A stretch of 64,000 bases of DNA, taken from the NCBI RefSeq assembly GCF_000184745.1, contig NC_014931.1:558001-622000 (forward strand), in the 5' to 3' direction. Under the pieces are notes generated by a model. The model saw only the letters and a list, made by a program, of their open reading frames with translations, did not search any database and was not told the DNA's origin. The stretch comes from Variovorax paradoxus EPS. Its GTDB lineage: Bacteria > Pseudomonadota > Gammaproteobacteria > Burkholderiales > Burkholderiaceae_C. Shown here one piece after another: positions 28,021 to 37,782 of the stretch. Every line of letters begins with the position of its first letter. Positions within the stretch are counted from its first letter, which is position 1. The position numbers and the translations under genes are program-made.

Positions 28021-28336
28021 CGCGATCTTTCATGACGGAAAAGAGATCGCGCAGTTTGCGAGCGCGCATCCGCTCACATTGCGAACAATCGTCACCCATC
28101 CATGAAACCAGCACCTGCCTCCAGATTCGCCGCGCAATGTGTGACGGACTCGGCAAGTACCTGAAAACAGACACCAATGGCCCGTAGTCCTTTAGCGCTA
28201 GACCGTATTGCGAATAGCCGCGAAAGGTACCCCCTCCTAGACTTTCCCCACGAGGCCTGAACGGCGCGCACTTCCGCGGCGTCGAGCATCTGCTGCAACA
28301 CCGGCGGCAGGTGCACCGGCCGCGTGCGGGGGTCCA
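28021..28336. other. Intergenic region between divergent vgrG and CHAT genes
   Basis: 316 bp with no supported gene. It must hold the promoters of the VgrG island (minus) and of the CHAT/two-partner-secretion operon (plus). A perfect 8-bp palindrome TAGCGCTA lies at 28193-28200, flanked by GTAGTCC (28184-28190) and CCTAGAC (28236-28242). No confident -35/-10 pair was identified. Confidence 0.45.
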
Positions 28337-30475
28337 ATGGCGTGGTTTTCAAGATGGGGATGGGAGCGCCCTGCACGTTGTCGTGCGGGAATCGCAGGCG
28401 CGCTCGGCCTGGCCGGCATTCTTCTGCTGGGCTTCGGCCCCCCGGTCTCGGCGCAGCCGAATGCCGAAGCGGCAGCCAGCAAGGCCGAGCAGGCCCGGCT
28501 CGCCGACACCGACACCTTGCTGGCACTGACCAGCGAAGGCGCCGTGCTCTACGGGCAGGACGCGGTCAAGCTCTCGGGCTACCAGTACTGCAGCCAGGCC
28601 GTCGCATTGGCGGAGGCGGGCGAATTCCGTCAGAGCATCCGCGCCGCGAGCAAGGCGCTGCACCTGGCCAACGCCACGCGCGATCCGAACCTCATGGCGA
28701 TGGCCAATCGCGACCTGGCGATCGTCTACAGCTACTCGGGCCAGCTCGAAAAAGCCGAGGAGTTCGCACGCGAGGCGCTCAAGCATCCGGCGCGCGATCC
28801 AAAGCTGGTGGTCGGCCCGGTGCAGAAGGTGATCGGCGACGTGCGCACGCGCCGCGGCGATTTCTCGGGAGCGGTGCTCAGCTACGACGAAGCGCTCGCC
28901 AACAGCTCGCCGCGCTATGCGCCGCTGGTGCAGGCCTCGCTGGTCAACGCGCTCATCGAATCGGGTGATGCCGTCCGGGCGCGCGAAGTGCTCGGCACCA
29001 TGCCGCCGCCCAAGGACGCACCGCTCACCGCGCAGCTCGACCGCACGCGCGCCCGCCTGCTGCTGGCCGAGAACAAGCCGGCCGAGGCGCGCGACATGTA
29101 CCGCGCGCTCACCGCGCGGCAGGTCGGGGCCGATACCGAGTACTACCGCCTCTGGGCCTGGGACGGCGTGGCGCGCAGCGAGATCGCGCTGGGCCAGAAA
29201 CAGGCCGCGGCCGAGGCCGTGGGCCAGGCGCTGGGCGGCGTGGACAAGGTGCGCGCCAAGTTCCGCAGCGAAGAATTCAAGATGGGCCTGTTCTCCGACC
29301 TGCAGTCGGTGTTCGAGCGCGGCGTGTCGGTGTACAGCGATGCGGGCGATGCGCGCGCGGCCTTCGAGGTCAGCGAGCACAGCCGCTCGCGTGCGCTGCT
29401 CGACGCGGTACGCGGGCGCGCGAAGGTCAGCGAGCAGGCTTCCAACACGGTCGACCTCGCCACGCTGCAGCGCACGCTGGCCGCCGACGAGCGCGTGGTG
29501 CAGTTCCACTCGCTGCCCGACCGCCTCGTGGTGTGGGTCGTGAGCCCGAGCGCGATTCAAGAGAAGACGGTGGCCGTCAAGCGCGAGGAGCTCAACGAGC
29601 TGGTCGAGACCTTCCGCAACTCCATCGTGCGCGGACGCCGCACCGCCATTACCAACGCCGACAAGCTCGGCGCCGCGCTGCTCGGGCCGCTCGGCCTCGC
29701 ACCGGGGCAGCGCCTCGTCATCGTGCCGCACGGCCCGCTGCACTACCTGCCGTTCCAGGCGCTGCGGCTGGACGGCCGCTACATCATCGAGACGCACCCG
29801 GTGTCGGTCGCGCCGTCGATGAGCATCGCGGTGCAGCTCGCGCAGCGCACGCCGCGCGTGAACGCATCGCTCACCGCCTTCGGCAATCCGCGCATCGAGG
29901 ACAAGTACGACCTGCCCGGCGCCGAGACCGAGGTGAAGCAACTCGCGCAGCTCTTCCCGCGCAACACCGTGTTCATGGGCGCGGCCGCCACCAAGACGCA
30001 GTTCCGCGACGTGGCCGCGCGCTCGCCGCTGATGCACGTGGCCGCGCACGCCGAGGCCGATGCGGTCGATCCGCTGTACTCGCGCATTCTCCTGGCCAAC
30101 GAAGGCGGAAAGCAGAACTTCCTCGAAGCGCACGAGATCCTGGGCATGCCGATGGACGGCACTGCATTGGTCACGCTCTCGGCCTGCGAATCGGGGCTCG
30201 GTCGCATCGCGCAGGGCGACGAGGTGCTGGGCTTCACGCGTTCGTTCCTCTCGGCCGGCAGCTCCAGCCTGATCGCCTCGCTGTGGCCCGTGTCGGACGA
30301 CGCGACCGCGGTACTCATGGGCACGCTTTACGGCGAACTCTCCAAGGGCCGCGACCTGCAGAAGGCCATGCAGGCCGGACAACTCGCCGTGCTGAAGGAC
30401 CCCAAGATGTCTCATCCCTTCTTCTGGGCGCCGTTCAACCTGATCGGCAACTGGCGCCTCACCGTCGGGAGCTGA
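28337..30475 (+). CDS. Exported TPR-CHAT domain protein (caspase-fold peptidase)
   Basis: 712 residues. The N-terminus has a positive region and a hydrophobic core (GALGLAGILLLGFG) ending PPVSAQ, a convincing signal peptide, so the protein should be periplasmic. Residues ~50-330 form helical TPR-like repeats. The C-terminal CHAT domain carries the His-Cys dyad of clan CD peptidases: LMHVAAHAEAD (His571) and LVTLSACESGLGR (Cys617), with GSSSLIASLWPVSD beyond. It is 3 bp from the tpsB start, so co-expressed with the two-partner secretion genes. A role in processing the exoprotein is inferred from context. The ATG at 28337 has no strong ribosome-binding site. Confidence 0.9.
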   Translation: MAWFSRWGWERPARCRAGIAGALGLAGILLLGFGPPVSAQPNAEAAASKAEQARLADTDTLLALTSEGAVLYGQDAVKLSGYQYCSQAVALAEAGEFRQSIRAASKALHLANATRDPNLMAMANRDLAIVYSYSGQLEKAEEFAREALKHPARDPKLVVGPVQKVIGDVRTRRGDFSGAVLSYDEALANSSPRYAPLVQASLVNALIESGDAVRAREVLGTMPPPKDAPLTAQLDRTRARLLLAENKPAEARDMYRALTARQVGADTEYYRLWAWDGVARSEIALGQKQAAAEAVGQALGGVDKVRAKFRSEEFKMGLFSDLQSVFERGVSVYSDAGDARAAFEVSEHSRSRALLDAVRGRAKVSEQASNTVDLATLQRTLAADERVVQFHSLPDRLVVWVVSPSAIQEKTVAVKREELNELVETFRNSIVRGRRTAITNADKLGAALLGPLGLAPGQRLVIVPHGPLHYLPFQALRLDGRYIIETHPVSVAPSMSIAVQLAQRTPRVNASLTAFGNPRIEDKYDLPGAETEVKQLAQLFPRNTVFMGAAATKTQFRDVAARSPLMHVAAHAEADAVDPLYSRILLANEGGKQNFLEAHEILGMPMDGTALVTLSACESGLGRIAQGDEVLGFTRSFLSAGSSSLIASLWPVSDDATAVLMGTLYGELSKGRDLQKAMQAGQLAVLKDPKMSHPFFWAPFNLIGNWRLTVGS

Positions 30476-30478
30476 TCC

Positions 30479-32269
30479 ATGCGCAACGCCATGAACAGCA
30501 GCAACCGCTCCACCGCCCTCGCTCCACGCAGCGCACTGCGCCCCATCGCCTGGGCCACCGGCGCCCTGGTGTCGGCCGTCCTCTTCATGGCGGCGGACCG
30601 CGCGCATGCCGAGGAACACGCGCAGGCTGAGCAACAAGCCGCACCGGCCAACGATGCCGGCGACAGCACGGAACTGCTCCCGACAAAGGACCCGTGCGGC
30701 ACCTGCGACCGCCCGCTCGCGCAAGCGACCGGCACCGTCGCGCCGCAAAGCCTGCCCGCACCGCCGCGCCCCGCCGGCACGACGTTCAAGCTCAACGATC
30801 TGCGACTGAACGGCGTGAAGGCGCTGACCAACGCAGAGCTGCAGTCGATCACCGCGCCCTACATCGGCCGCGACGTCACGCTGGGCGATCTCGAAGGGCT
30901 CGCGCAGGCGATCACCGCGCGCTACAAGGAGCGCGGCTACTTCCTCGCGCAGGCCATCGTGCCGGTGCAGACGGTGCGCGACGGCATCGTCGAGATCAGC
31001 GTGATCGAAGGGCGCCTGGGCAAGGTCGACGTGGTCGTCGCGCCCGATGCGCCGCTCAGCGAGGCGCGCGTGCGCGGCTTCCTCGCGCCGCTGCAGCCGG
31101 GCGAAGCGGTCAGCGCGCAGGGCTACGAGCGCGCGATGCTGCTCTTGTCCGACCAACCGGGCGTGAAGGTGTCGTCGGGCCTGCAGGAAGGCACGTCGCC
31201 CGGCACCACCGACCTGTCGGTCGAAGTGGCCGCCGCACCGCGCTGGGCCTTCACGGCCGAGGCCGACAACCACGGCACCAAGGAATCGGGGCGCTACCGC
31301 GTCGGCGGCACCGCGCGCTGGCTCAGCCCCTTCGGCATCGGCGACAACCTCGACATGCGCCTGATGGTGTCCGACAGCAACGACCTGCAGTTCGGCCGCA
31401 TCGCGTACGAAGCGCCCATCGGCACCAGCGGGCTGCGTGCGGGCGTGGGCCTCGCGCGCGTCAACTACGAACTCGGCGGCCAGTTCGCGGACTACGAGGC
31501 GCGCGGCCGCGCCAACGTGCTGGACTTCTCGCTCAACTACCCGCTGATCCGCCAGCGCCAGCAGAACCTGTTCCTGCGCCTGGGCGCCGACATCAAGGAC
31601 CTGACCGACGAGGTCGGCATCGCCAACACCACTTCGCGCAAGCGCGTGCACGGCCTCAGCATGGGCTGGACCTGGGAGCGCCGCGACGAGGTGCTCGGCG
31701 GCGGCTACTGGGCGAGCACCGGCACGCTCTATCACGGCAACCTGTCGATCCGCGATCCCGAGAGCCGGCTGGCCGACCAGAGCCTCGGCGGCCACAACAC
31801 CGAAGGCGGCTTCACCAAGATGACCTTCCAGCTCTCGCGGCTGCAGGCCATCGTGCCGCGCCATTCGCTGTACCTCTCGGTCGGCGGCCAGTGGGCGAGC
31901 AAGAACCTCGACGGCTCCGAAAAGCTCGCGCTCGGCGGCGCGCGCGCGGTGCGTGCGTATCCCTCGGGCGAACTGCTGGTGGACCAGGGCGTGATCGGCA
32001 CTGCCGAGTGGCGCTGGTCGTTCAACGAAGAGCTCACGCCCTTCCTGTTCTACGACGCCGCACGCGGAAAGATCGTGCGCAACCCCACGGTCTTCGACGG
32101 CGCCAACAGCCACAGCCTGCGCGGCTACGGCGTGGGCGTGAGCTGGTCGCGGCCGGGCAATTTCTCGATCAACGCCACGCTCGCCTGGCGCGCCGGCACG
32201 CCGCCGGCGCAGACCGACGGCGGTGGGCGCAATCCGCGCCTCTACGTGCAGCTCATCAAGGCGTTCTGA
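30479..32269 (+). CDS. TpsB outer-membrane transporter (ShlB/FhaC/HecB family)
   Basis: 596 residues. Signal peptide ends near DRAHA. A Pro-rich linker precedes the POTRA domain(s) (~103-250), including FKLNDLRLNGVKALTNAEL and YKERGYFLAQAIVPVQ and the typical IVEISVIEGRLGKV. The rest is the 16-strand barrel, with conserved TpsB blocks such as YEAPIGTSGLRAGVG, LGGARAVRAYPSGELLVDQG (the lid-loop motif, here VRAYP) and a terminal aromatic residue (LIKAF). It exports the TpsA protein encoded 2 bp downstream. GGGAG at 30467-30471 supports the start at 30479. Confidence 0.95.
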   Translation: MRNAMNSSNRSTALAPRSALRPIAWATGALVSAVLFMAADRAHAEEHAQAEQQAAPANDAGDSTELLPTKDPCGTCDRPLAQATGTVAPQSLPAPPRPAGTTFKLNDLRLNGVKALTNAELQSITAPYIGRDVTLGDLEGLAQAITARYKERGYFLAQAIVPVQTVRDGIVEISVIEGRLGKVDVVVAPDAPLSEARVRGFLAPLQPGEAVSAQGYERAMLLLSDQPGVKVSSGLQEGTSPGTTDLSVEVAAAPRWAFTAEADNHGTKESGRYRVGGTARWLSPFGIGDNLDMRLMVSDSNDLQFGRIAYEAPIGTSGLRAGVGLARVNYELGGQFADYEARGRANVLDFSLNYPLIRQRQQNLFLRLGADIKDLTDEVGIANTTSRKRVHGLSMGWTWERRDEVLGGGYWASTGTLYHGNLSIRDPESRLADQSLGGHNTEGGFTKMTFQLSRLQAIVPRHSLYLSVGGQWASKNLDGSEKLALGGARAVRAYPSGELLVDQGVIGTAEWRWSFNEELTPFLFYDAARGKIVRNPTVFDGANSHSLRGYGVGVSWSRPGNFSINATLAWRAGTPPAQTDGGGRNPRLYVQLIKAF

Positions 32270-32271
32270 CC

Positions 32272-35200
32272 ATGAAGCAACGCAGCAATCCTTCCCGCCA
32301 ACGGCCCCGCCACCATCGCGGCCTGCAACTGCGGCCCCTGGCGATCTCGCTCCTGTGCGCCGGCCTTTCGCCGGCCATCGCGCAGGTGCTGCCCACGGGC
32401 TTTCTTCCCATCGCGGGCGGCGTCACGATGAGCCAGACCGGCGCCGTGATGAGCATCAACCAGCCGCTCGCGCGCGGCATCGCCAGTTGGCAGACGTTCT
32501 CGATCGGTGCGGGCGGCACCGTCAACATCGTGCAGCAGAGCGCCAGCAGCGTGCTGCTCAACCGCGTCACCGGCAACGAGCTCTCGACCATCGCGGGCAC
32601 GCTCAACGCCAACGGGCGCGTCATATTGGTCAACCCCAACGGCGTGATGTTCAGCCAGGGCGCGACGGTGAACGTGGGCGGCCTCATCGCCTCCACGCTG
32701 GCGCTGACGACCAGCGACAAGAGCTTCATGGACGGCGCCACCAAGCTCACCTTCGAGCGCGCCGATCTCAACTCGGCCGAGGTGCGCAACCTCGGCAGCA
32801 TCACGGCCACCGGCGGCGGGCCGGTGGTGTTGATGGGTGCGGCGGTCGGCAACGGCAGCACCGGCACCATCACCGCGGACAACGGCACCGTCGCGCTGGC
32901 CTCGGGCCGCAGGATCACGCTCGATCTCGTGGGCGACGGGCTCACCAACCTCGTGATCGCGCCCGACGCCATGGCCACCCATGCGGCCGTCAGCAACGGC
33001 GGCACGATCCAGGCCGATGGCGGGCGCGTGGCGCTCGTCGGAAGTTCGGTCACCGCGGGCGAGCTGGTGGTCAACCAGACCGGCACGGTGCGCGCGCGCA
33101 GCATCGGCACGCGCAACGGCGAAATCATCCTGGGCGGCGGGCGAGACAACCAGGTCGCGATGACCGGCGGCACGCTCGACGCCACCGGCGACACGGCCAA
33201 CGAGCGCGGCGGCAGCATCCGCATCGCGGCGGGGCAGGTGCAGCTGCAGGCCAACGACAAAGGCCAGCAGGCGGTGGTCGATGCCAGCGGGCTGGCCGGC
33301 GGCGGCACGGTCGCGGTGCGCGGTTACGACGTGGCCCTGTCGTCGGGATCGGTGCTGCGCGCCAATGCCACCGGCCAGGGCGCGGGCGGCACCATCGACG
33401 TGGGCACGGCAACGGGCCAGGTCCTGGTGGACGGGCTCACCGCGCCCGAGCGCGAATCGCATGCGCAGGTGTTCGGCGAACTGAGCGCGCGGGGCGCCGG
33501 CACCGGCGCGGGCGGTGCGATCACGACCTCGGGCGATTTCCTGCGCATCAACCCGGCGAAGGTGGATGCCGGCGGCGGCACGCAAGGCGGCGCCAACGGA
33601 AAGTGGACAGTGACCGCCGCATCCGACCTCAACGTCGTTTCGGCCGCCGACATTCCGGCCTACGACAGCATCTACCCGCCGTTGTCGATCACCAACGTGA
33701 GCGCGGAAGGCATCGGCGGCACGCTCGGCCGCGGCACCGATGTGACGCTCTCCAGCAGCAGCATCGGCGACAACGCGGGCGTGCGCTTCGCCGCGGATGC
33801 CAAGGTCATCAAGTCCGAAGGCGGCACCGCCACGCTCAGGGTCGATTCGGCCGGCAGCATCGTGATGGCCACGGGCTCGGCCATCGATGCCCGCACCGGC
33901 GCGCTGCACGTCGACTTCAACGCCGACTCGACCGGCCGCGTCGCGGAGAACGCGGCAGTGATCAACTCCGGCTCAGGGCCGGTCACCGAACTCGACTACG
34001 CAGGCTCGATTCGCCTGAGCGGCGCCACCATCAACGCCAACGGCGGCTCGGTGCGCTTCTTCGGCCAGAGCGACGCGGCCAACGGCCGCGCCATCGGCGG
34101 GTCGGCCTCGCACACCGACGAGCCCGCCGATTCGTGGCGCGACGGCGTCTACCTGAACGCAAGCTCCGTCACCACCAGCGGCAGCGGCCAGGTCTCGATG
34201 CGCGGCCAGGGCCGAAGCTGGGTCTCCGACCCATCGGGCACCGGCGGCTTCTATGTGGGAAGCGGCGGCGTGGTCGTGACGAACGACAGCGCCGTGCAGG
34301 CCGGCACCGGCGGTGTCTCGCTCGACGGTGTCGCGGGCTTCGGCGCGAGCGGCGTGGCGGCGCAGGACGGCGCCAAGGTCGTCGCCACGGGTGACATCGC
34401 GATCACCGGGCGCGGCGCCGCATGGAACGACACCATGCCCGCCGCTGGCGCGGGTTCGAGCACCGCTGTGCTTATCGACGCCGCCTCGGTCGCGAGCGAT
34501 CGCAACGTGCGCATCGACGGCACCGGCGCCGACCTCGACGGGTTTCGCACCAGCAAGGCGTTTGCGGCACAGAACGACTTTGCCGGCAGCAGCCAGGGTG
34601 TCTCGATCTACGGCAGCGTCACGGCGGGCGAGGGACAGCGCATCGACGTGAACGGACGCGCCGGCAACCAGAGCTTCACCTCGACGCTCGACGACAGCGG
34701 CAACATCGTGGTGACCCCGTTCGGCCAGGTCTACGGCGTCGTCGTGCGGGCCAACGAAGCGCTGCCGAATCCGCTGCGCACCTCGGGCGGCACCATCGCC
34801 ATCGACGGGCAGGGCACCGACGTGTCGCTGCGCATGGAGACCTTCGGCTCGGGCTCCTTCGCGCTCGCCGCGGCACCAGAGCCGGGCGCGCTAGCGGCCC
34901 CACCCCAGCCCGCGCTGCTGTCGGTCATGAGCGAGACCGGCAAGGGCGGCAACATCTCGGTGCGGGGCCGCAACATCGTCATCGACGGCGCGGAGCAGTT
35001 CGGCGACGTACCGCTCGTCGGGCGCCTGGATGCGAGCGGCGCCACCGGCGGCGGCAGCATCGACATCGCCGCCACTGGCGTGATCGCCGTGGGCGCCAAC
35101 GCCAGCCTGGAAGCCAACGCCACCGGCTCGGGCAACGGCGGCAGCGTGAAGGTGGTCGCGGGCGACAGCCTGCGCGCCTACGGCAACCTCTCGGCGCGCG

Positions 35201-37749
35201 GCGGCGCGGAGGGCGGCAACGGCGGCTTCATCGAGACCTCGGCCGCGCAGTTCGACCTGGCCGGCATTCGCGCCGACGCCTCGGCGCCGGTGGGCAACGC
35301 GGGCTCGTGGCTGATCGATCCGTTCGACGTCGACATCGTGAGCGGCGTCGCCACCGGCTCCCTGACCGGCAACCCGTTCGATCCGATCGCCGCCTCGACC
35401 ATCCAGGACGGCGACATCAATGCCGCGCTCAATGCGGGCACCAGCGTAACGATCGGCACCGGCAGCACCGGCTCGCCTTTGCTCGGCGACATCCACATGT
35501 CGAACGCGAAGGGCGCGGTCAACATCAACTACAGCACCAACAAGGGGCCGGTGACCTTCCAGCTCGATGCCAACCGCAGCGTGCGCGGCGACGCGGGCAC
35601 GGTGATCCAGTCCACCGGGGGCGGCGCGCTGAACGTGGTGTTCAACGCCGACGTCAACAACGGCGGCACGGCCACTGGAGGCGGGCAGATCAGCTACAGC
35701 GGCGACATCTACACCAACGGCGGCAACGTCGTGATGAACGGCAGTTGGGCCAACCCCAGCAACCAGAGCGTGAGCGTGAACCTGGACGGCAACGAGATCG
35801 ACACCCGCGTGGGCCGCAGCGACGCGGGCGCGGGCGGCTCGGTCACGATCGTCGGCAAGAGCATCGGGCTGGGCGGCATCGGCGACGCCGCCGTCGCCGT
35901 GGACGGCGTGCACATCTCGACCTCGACCGGCAACGTGAACATCACCGGAACAGCCGAAGGCGCATCGGGCGTGCGCCTGGGCTCGCGCTTCGTCGCGACC
36001 GGCATCCCGAACCGGCAGACCGAGATCACGAGCACCACGGGCAACATCACCGTGCTGGGCGTGGGCAACAGCGTCACCAGCGCCGGCACGACGCCGGGGC
36101 ACGGCGTGATCATCGACCAGTCGGCGCTGCGCTCCGTCGACGGCGACATCACGGTGCGCGGGCTGCGCCAGGCCGGCGGCCCCACCGTCGGGGACGGCGT
36201 GCGATTGACCACCGGCGCGCAGGTCGTGACCAGCGGCACCGGCGACATCGAACTGAGCGGCCAGTCCGTGGGCAACGGCGCCGGCGTGCGGGTCGGCCCG
36301 CAGGCGGCGCTGGGCGGCGCGGTCCCGCCCGTCCTGGCGGACGTCATCGTGTCCGCCGGCGGCAACACCGTGCTGCGGGCCGGCAACGACGGCAGCACCG
36401 ATGCGCTGGTGATCGACGGCAAAGTCAGCGCCGCCAATGTGATCAACCTGCGGCCGGGCGGTGTCGATGCCGCGGGCAACGGCGTGGACCAGACGGGCAC
36501 GCCGATCACCCTCGGCGGCACGGCCGCCACGGGCTTCGCGGTCTCGGCCGCCGAGTTCGGGCGCCTCACGGCCCCCACCATCGTGGCGGGGAGCAACGCG
36601 CATGCCGCGAACATCGATGTCGTGGGGCCGCTGACCCTGCCGTCCGCACTCACGCTGCAGAACGGTGGCGGCGGCAACATCCAGCTCGGCGGTGCCATCG
36701 CGGCGACGCGGCTCGGGCTGCTCAGCGCCGGCAACATCACGCAGGCCGCGGGCGCGCCCATCACCGCCGGCACGCTGATGGCGCGCTCCACCGGCGGCAG
36801 CGTGCTGCTCGACATGGCGCCGAACAACGTCAGCGCCGCCACGGTGGGCGGCGGCGCGGCCGGCGCCTTCCGTTATGTCGACGTCGACACGGTGCAGCTG
36901 GGGTCGGTGTCCGTCACGGGTTTCGATGCCGCGAGCAACGCGCCGCAGGTGCAGTCGGCCACCTCGATGGCGGCCGACACCGTGTTCGTGCGCACGCTCT
37001 CCGGCGACCTGCTGCTGGGCACCAACGTCAGCAGCACGAGAGGCACCGATCTCGTGGCCGCCTCGCGCTTCCAGAACCTGGGCGCCTACACGATCACCGG
37101 CGCGCCGTGGCGCGTGTGGGCCGACACCTGGGGCGGCGAAACGCGCGGCGGCCTGTTCGGCTCGGGCCCGCTGCCCAACCTGTACCACTGCGCATACCTG
37201 GGGTTGTGCACCGTCACCGTGTCGCCGGGCGACAACCACTTCATCTACGCGCAGCAACCCGTGGCCACGGTGGTGATCGGCAATGCGACCCGCCCCGCGG
37301 GCCAGGCCAATCCGCCCTTCACGTACACCGTCGCCGGACTGATCCTGGGCGACACGGCCTCGAGCTTCAGCGGCGCACCCGGCACGTCGGCAACGCCGGA
37401 CAGCCCGCCGGGCCTCTATGCGATCAATGGCAGCTTCGCTTCCGCCGCGGGCTATGCGGTCAACGTGCGGCCGGGCGACCTGACGGTGACGGAGGCGCCG
37501 CCGCCTTCAGTCGTGCTCCGGTTGCCCGACTTCCCCAAGCCCGACGTGCTGCGCGAAGTGCCTTCCACCTGGCTCTACGACCGCAACGTCGGCCCGCCGC
37601 CGATCTGCTTTGCGACCGGTGCGCTCGAAGGCGATCGCGCATCGCAAGGCGGCGATGTGCTGGCGCGCGAATGGTCGCGCGTGCGGTCGCGGCCGAATCT
37701 TTCGAGTTGCGTGGACACCGAAAAGCGCAACGGCTGCGCCGATTTCTGA
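32272..37749 (+). CDS. TpsA exoprotein with filamentous-haemagglutinin secretion domain
   Basis: 1825 residues. Signal peptide ends SPAIA. The TPS secretion domain spans ~40-290, with the diagnostic NPNG motif (residues 121-124, ILVNPNGVMFSQGATVNVGG). It is followed by ~1300 residues of Gly/Ala/Thr-rich beta-helix repeats. Near the C-terminus is an MBG-like beta domain (~1680-1745) and then a Cys-containing tail ending SSCVDTEKRNGCADF. It is secreted through TpsB and is likely a cell-surface adhesin. Long antisense and frame-shifted frames over it are composition artefacts. It is followed by a 115-bp tandem repeat array. Confidence 0.95.
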   Translation: MKQRSNPSRQRPRHHRGLQLRPLAISLLCAGLSPAIAQVLPTGFLPIAGGVTMSQTGAVMSINQPLARGIASWQTFSIGAGGTVNIVQQSASSVLLNRVTGNELSTIAGTLNANGRVILVNPNGVMFSQGATVNVGGLIASTLALTTSDKSFMDGATKLTFERADLNSAEVRNLGSITATGGGPVVLMGAAVGNGSTGTITADNGTVALASGRRITLDLVGDGLTNLVIAPDAMATHAAVSNGGTIQADGGRVALVGSSVTAGELVVNQTGTVRARSIGTRNGEIILGGGRDNQVAMTGGTLDATGDTANERGGSIRIAAGQVQLQANDKGQQAVVDASGLAGGGTVAVRGYDVALSSGSVLRANATGQGAGGTIDVGTATGQVLVDGLTAPERESHAQVFGELSARGAGTGAGGAITTSGDFLRINPAKVDAGGGTQGGANGKWTVTAASDLNVVSAADIPAYDSIYPPLSITNVSAEGIGGTLGRGTDVTLSSSSIGDNAGVRFAADAKVIKSEGGTATLRVDSAGSIVMATGSAIDARTGALHVDFNADSTGRVAENAAVINSGSGPVTELDYAGSIRLSGATINANGGSVRFFGQSDAANGRAIGGSASHTDEPADSWRDGVYLNASSVTTSGSGQVSMRGQGRSWVSDPSGTGGFYVGSGGVVVTNDSAVQAGTGGVSLDGVAGFGASGVAAQDGAKVVATGDIAITGRGAAWNDTMPAAGAGSSTAVLIDAASVASDRNVRIDGTGADLDGFRTSKAFAAQNDFAGSSQGVSIYGSVTAGEGQRIDVNGRAGNQSFTSTLDDSGNIVVTPFGQVYGVVVRANEALPNPLRTSGGTIAIDGQGTDVSLRMETFGSGSFALAAAPEPGALAAPPQPALLSVMSETGKGGNISVRGRNIVIDGAEQFGDVPLVGRLDASGATGGGSIDIAATGVIAVGANASLEANATGSGNGGSVKVVAGDSLRAYGNLSARGGAEGGNGGFIETSAAQFDLAGIRADASAPVGNAGSWLIDPFDVDIVSGVATGSLTGNPFDPIAASTIQDGDINAALNAGTSVTIGTGSTGSPLLGDIHMSNAKGAVNINYSTNKGPVTFQLDANRSVRGDAGTVIQSTGGGALNVVFNADVNNGGTATGGGQISYSGDIYTNGGNVVMNGSWANPSNQSVSVNLDGNEIDTRVGRSDAGAGGSVTIVGKSIGLGGIGDAAVAVDGVHISTSTGNVNITGTAEGASGVRLGSRFVATGIPNRQTEITSTTGNITVLGVGNSVTSAGTTPGHGVIIDQSALRSVDGDITVRGLRQAGGPTVGDGVRLTTGAQVVTSGTGDIELSGQSVGNGAGVRVGPQAALGGAVPPVLADVIVSAGGNTVLRAGNDGSTDALVIDGKVSAANVINLRPGGVDAAGNGVDQTGTPITLGGTAATGFAVSAAEFGRLTAPTIVAGSNAHAANIDVVGPLTLPSALTLQNGGGGNIQLGGAIAATRLGLLSAGNITQAAGAPITAGTLMARSTGGSVLLDMAPNNVSAATVGGGAAGAFRYVDVDTVQLGSVSVTGFDAASNAPQVQSATSMAADTVFVRTLSGDLLLGTNVSSTRGTDLVAASRFQNLGAYTITGAPWRVWADTWGGETRGGLFGSGPLPNLYHCAYLGLCTVTVSPGDNHFIYAQQPVATVVIGNATRPAGQANPPFTYTVAGLILGDTASSFSGAPGTSATPDSPPGLYAINGSFASAAGYAVNVRPGDLTVTEAPPPSVVLRLPDFPKPDVLREVPSTWLYDRNVGPPPICFATGALEGDRASQGGDVLAREWSRVRSRPNLSSCVDTEKRNGCADF

Positions 37750-37782
37750 CGGCGGCGTTCGCGCCTTTTCAATCCACAAGAG

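Noticed and set aside
28349..32113. 1254-residue antisense frame over the CHAT and TpsB genes
   Set aside because: Mirror of GC-rich codons; the plus-strand proteins have clear signal peptides, motifs and operon spacing, and the antisense product has none.
30694..32271. N-terminal extension of the TpsA frame through tpsB
   Set aside because: The first true start is the ATG at 32272, followed at once by a signal peptide and the TPS domain; upstream residues are a frame-shifted reading of tpsB.
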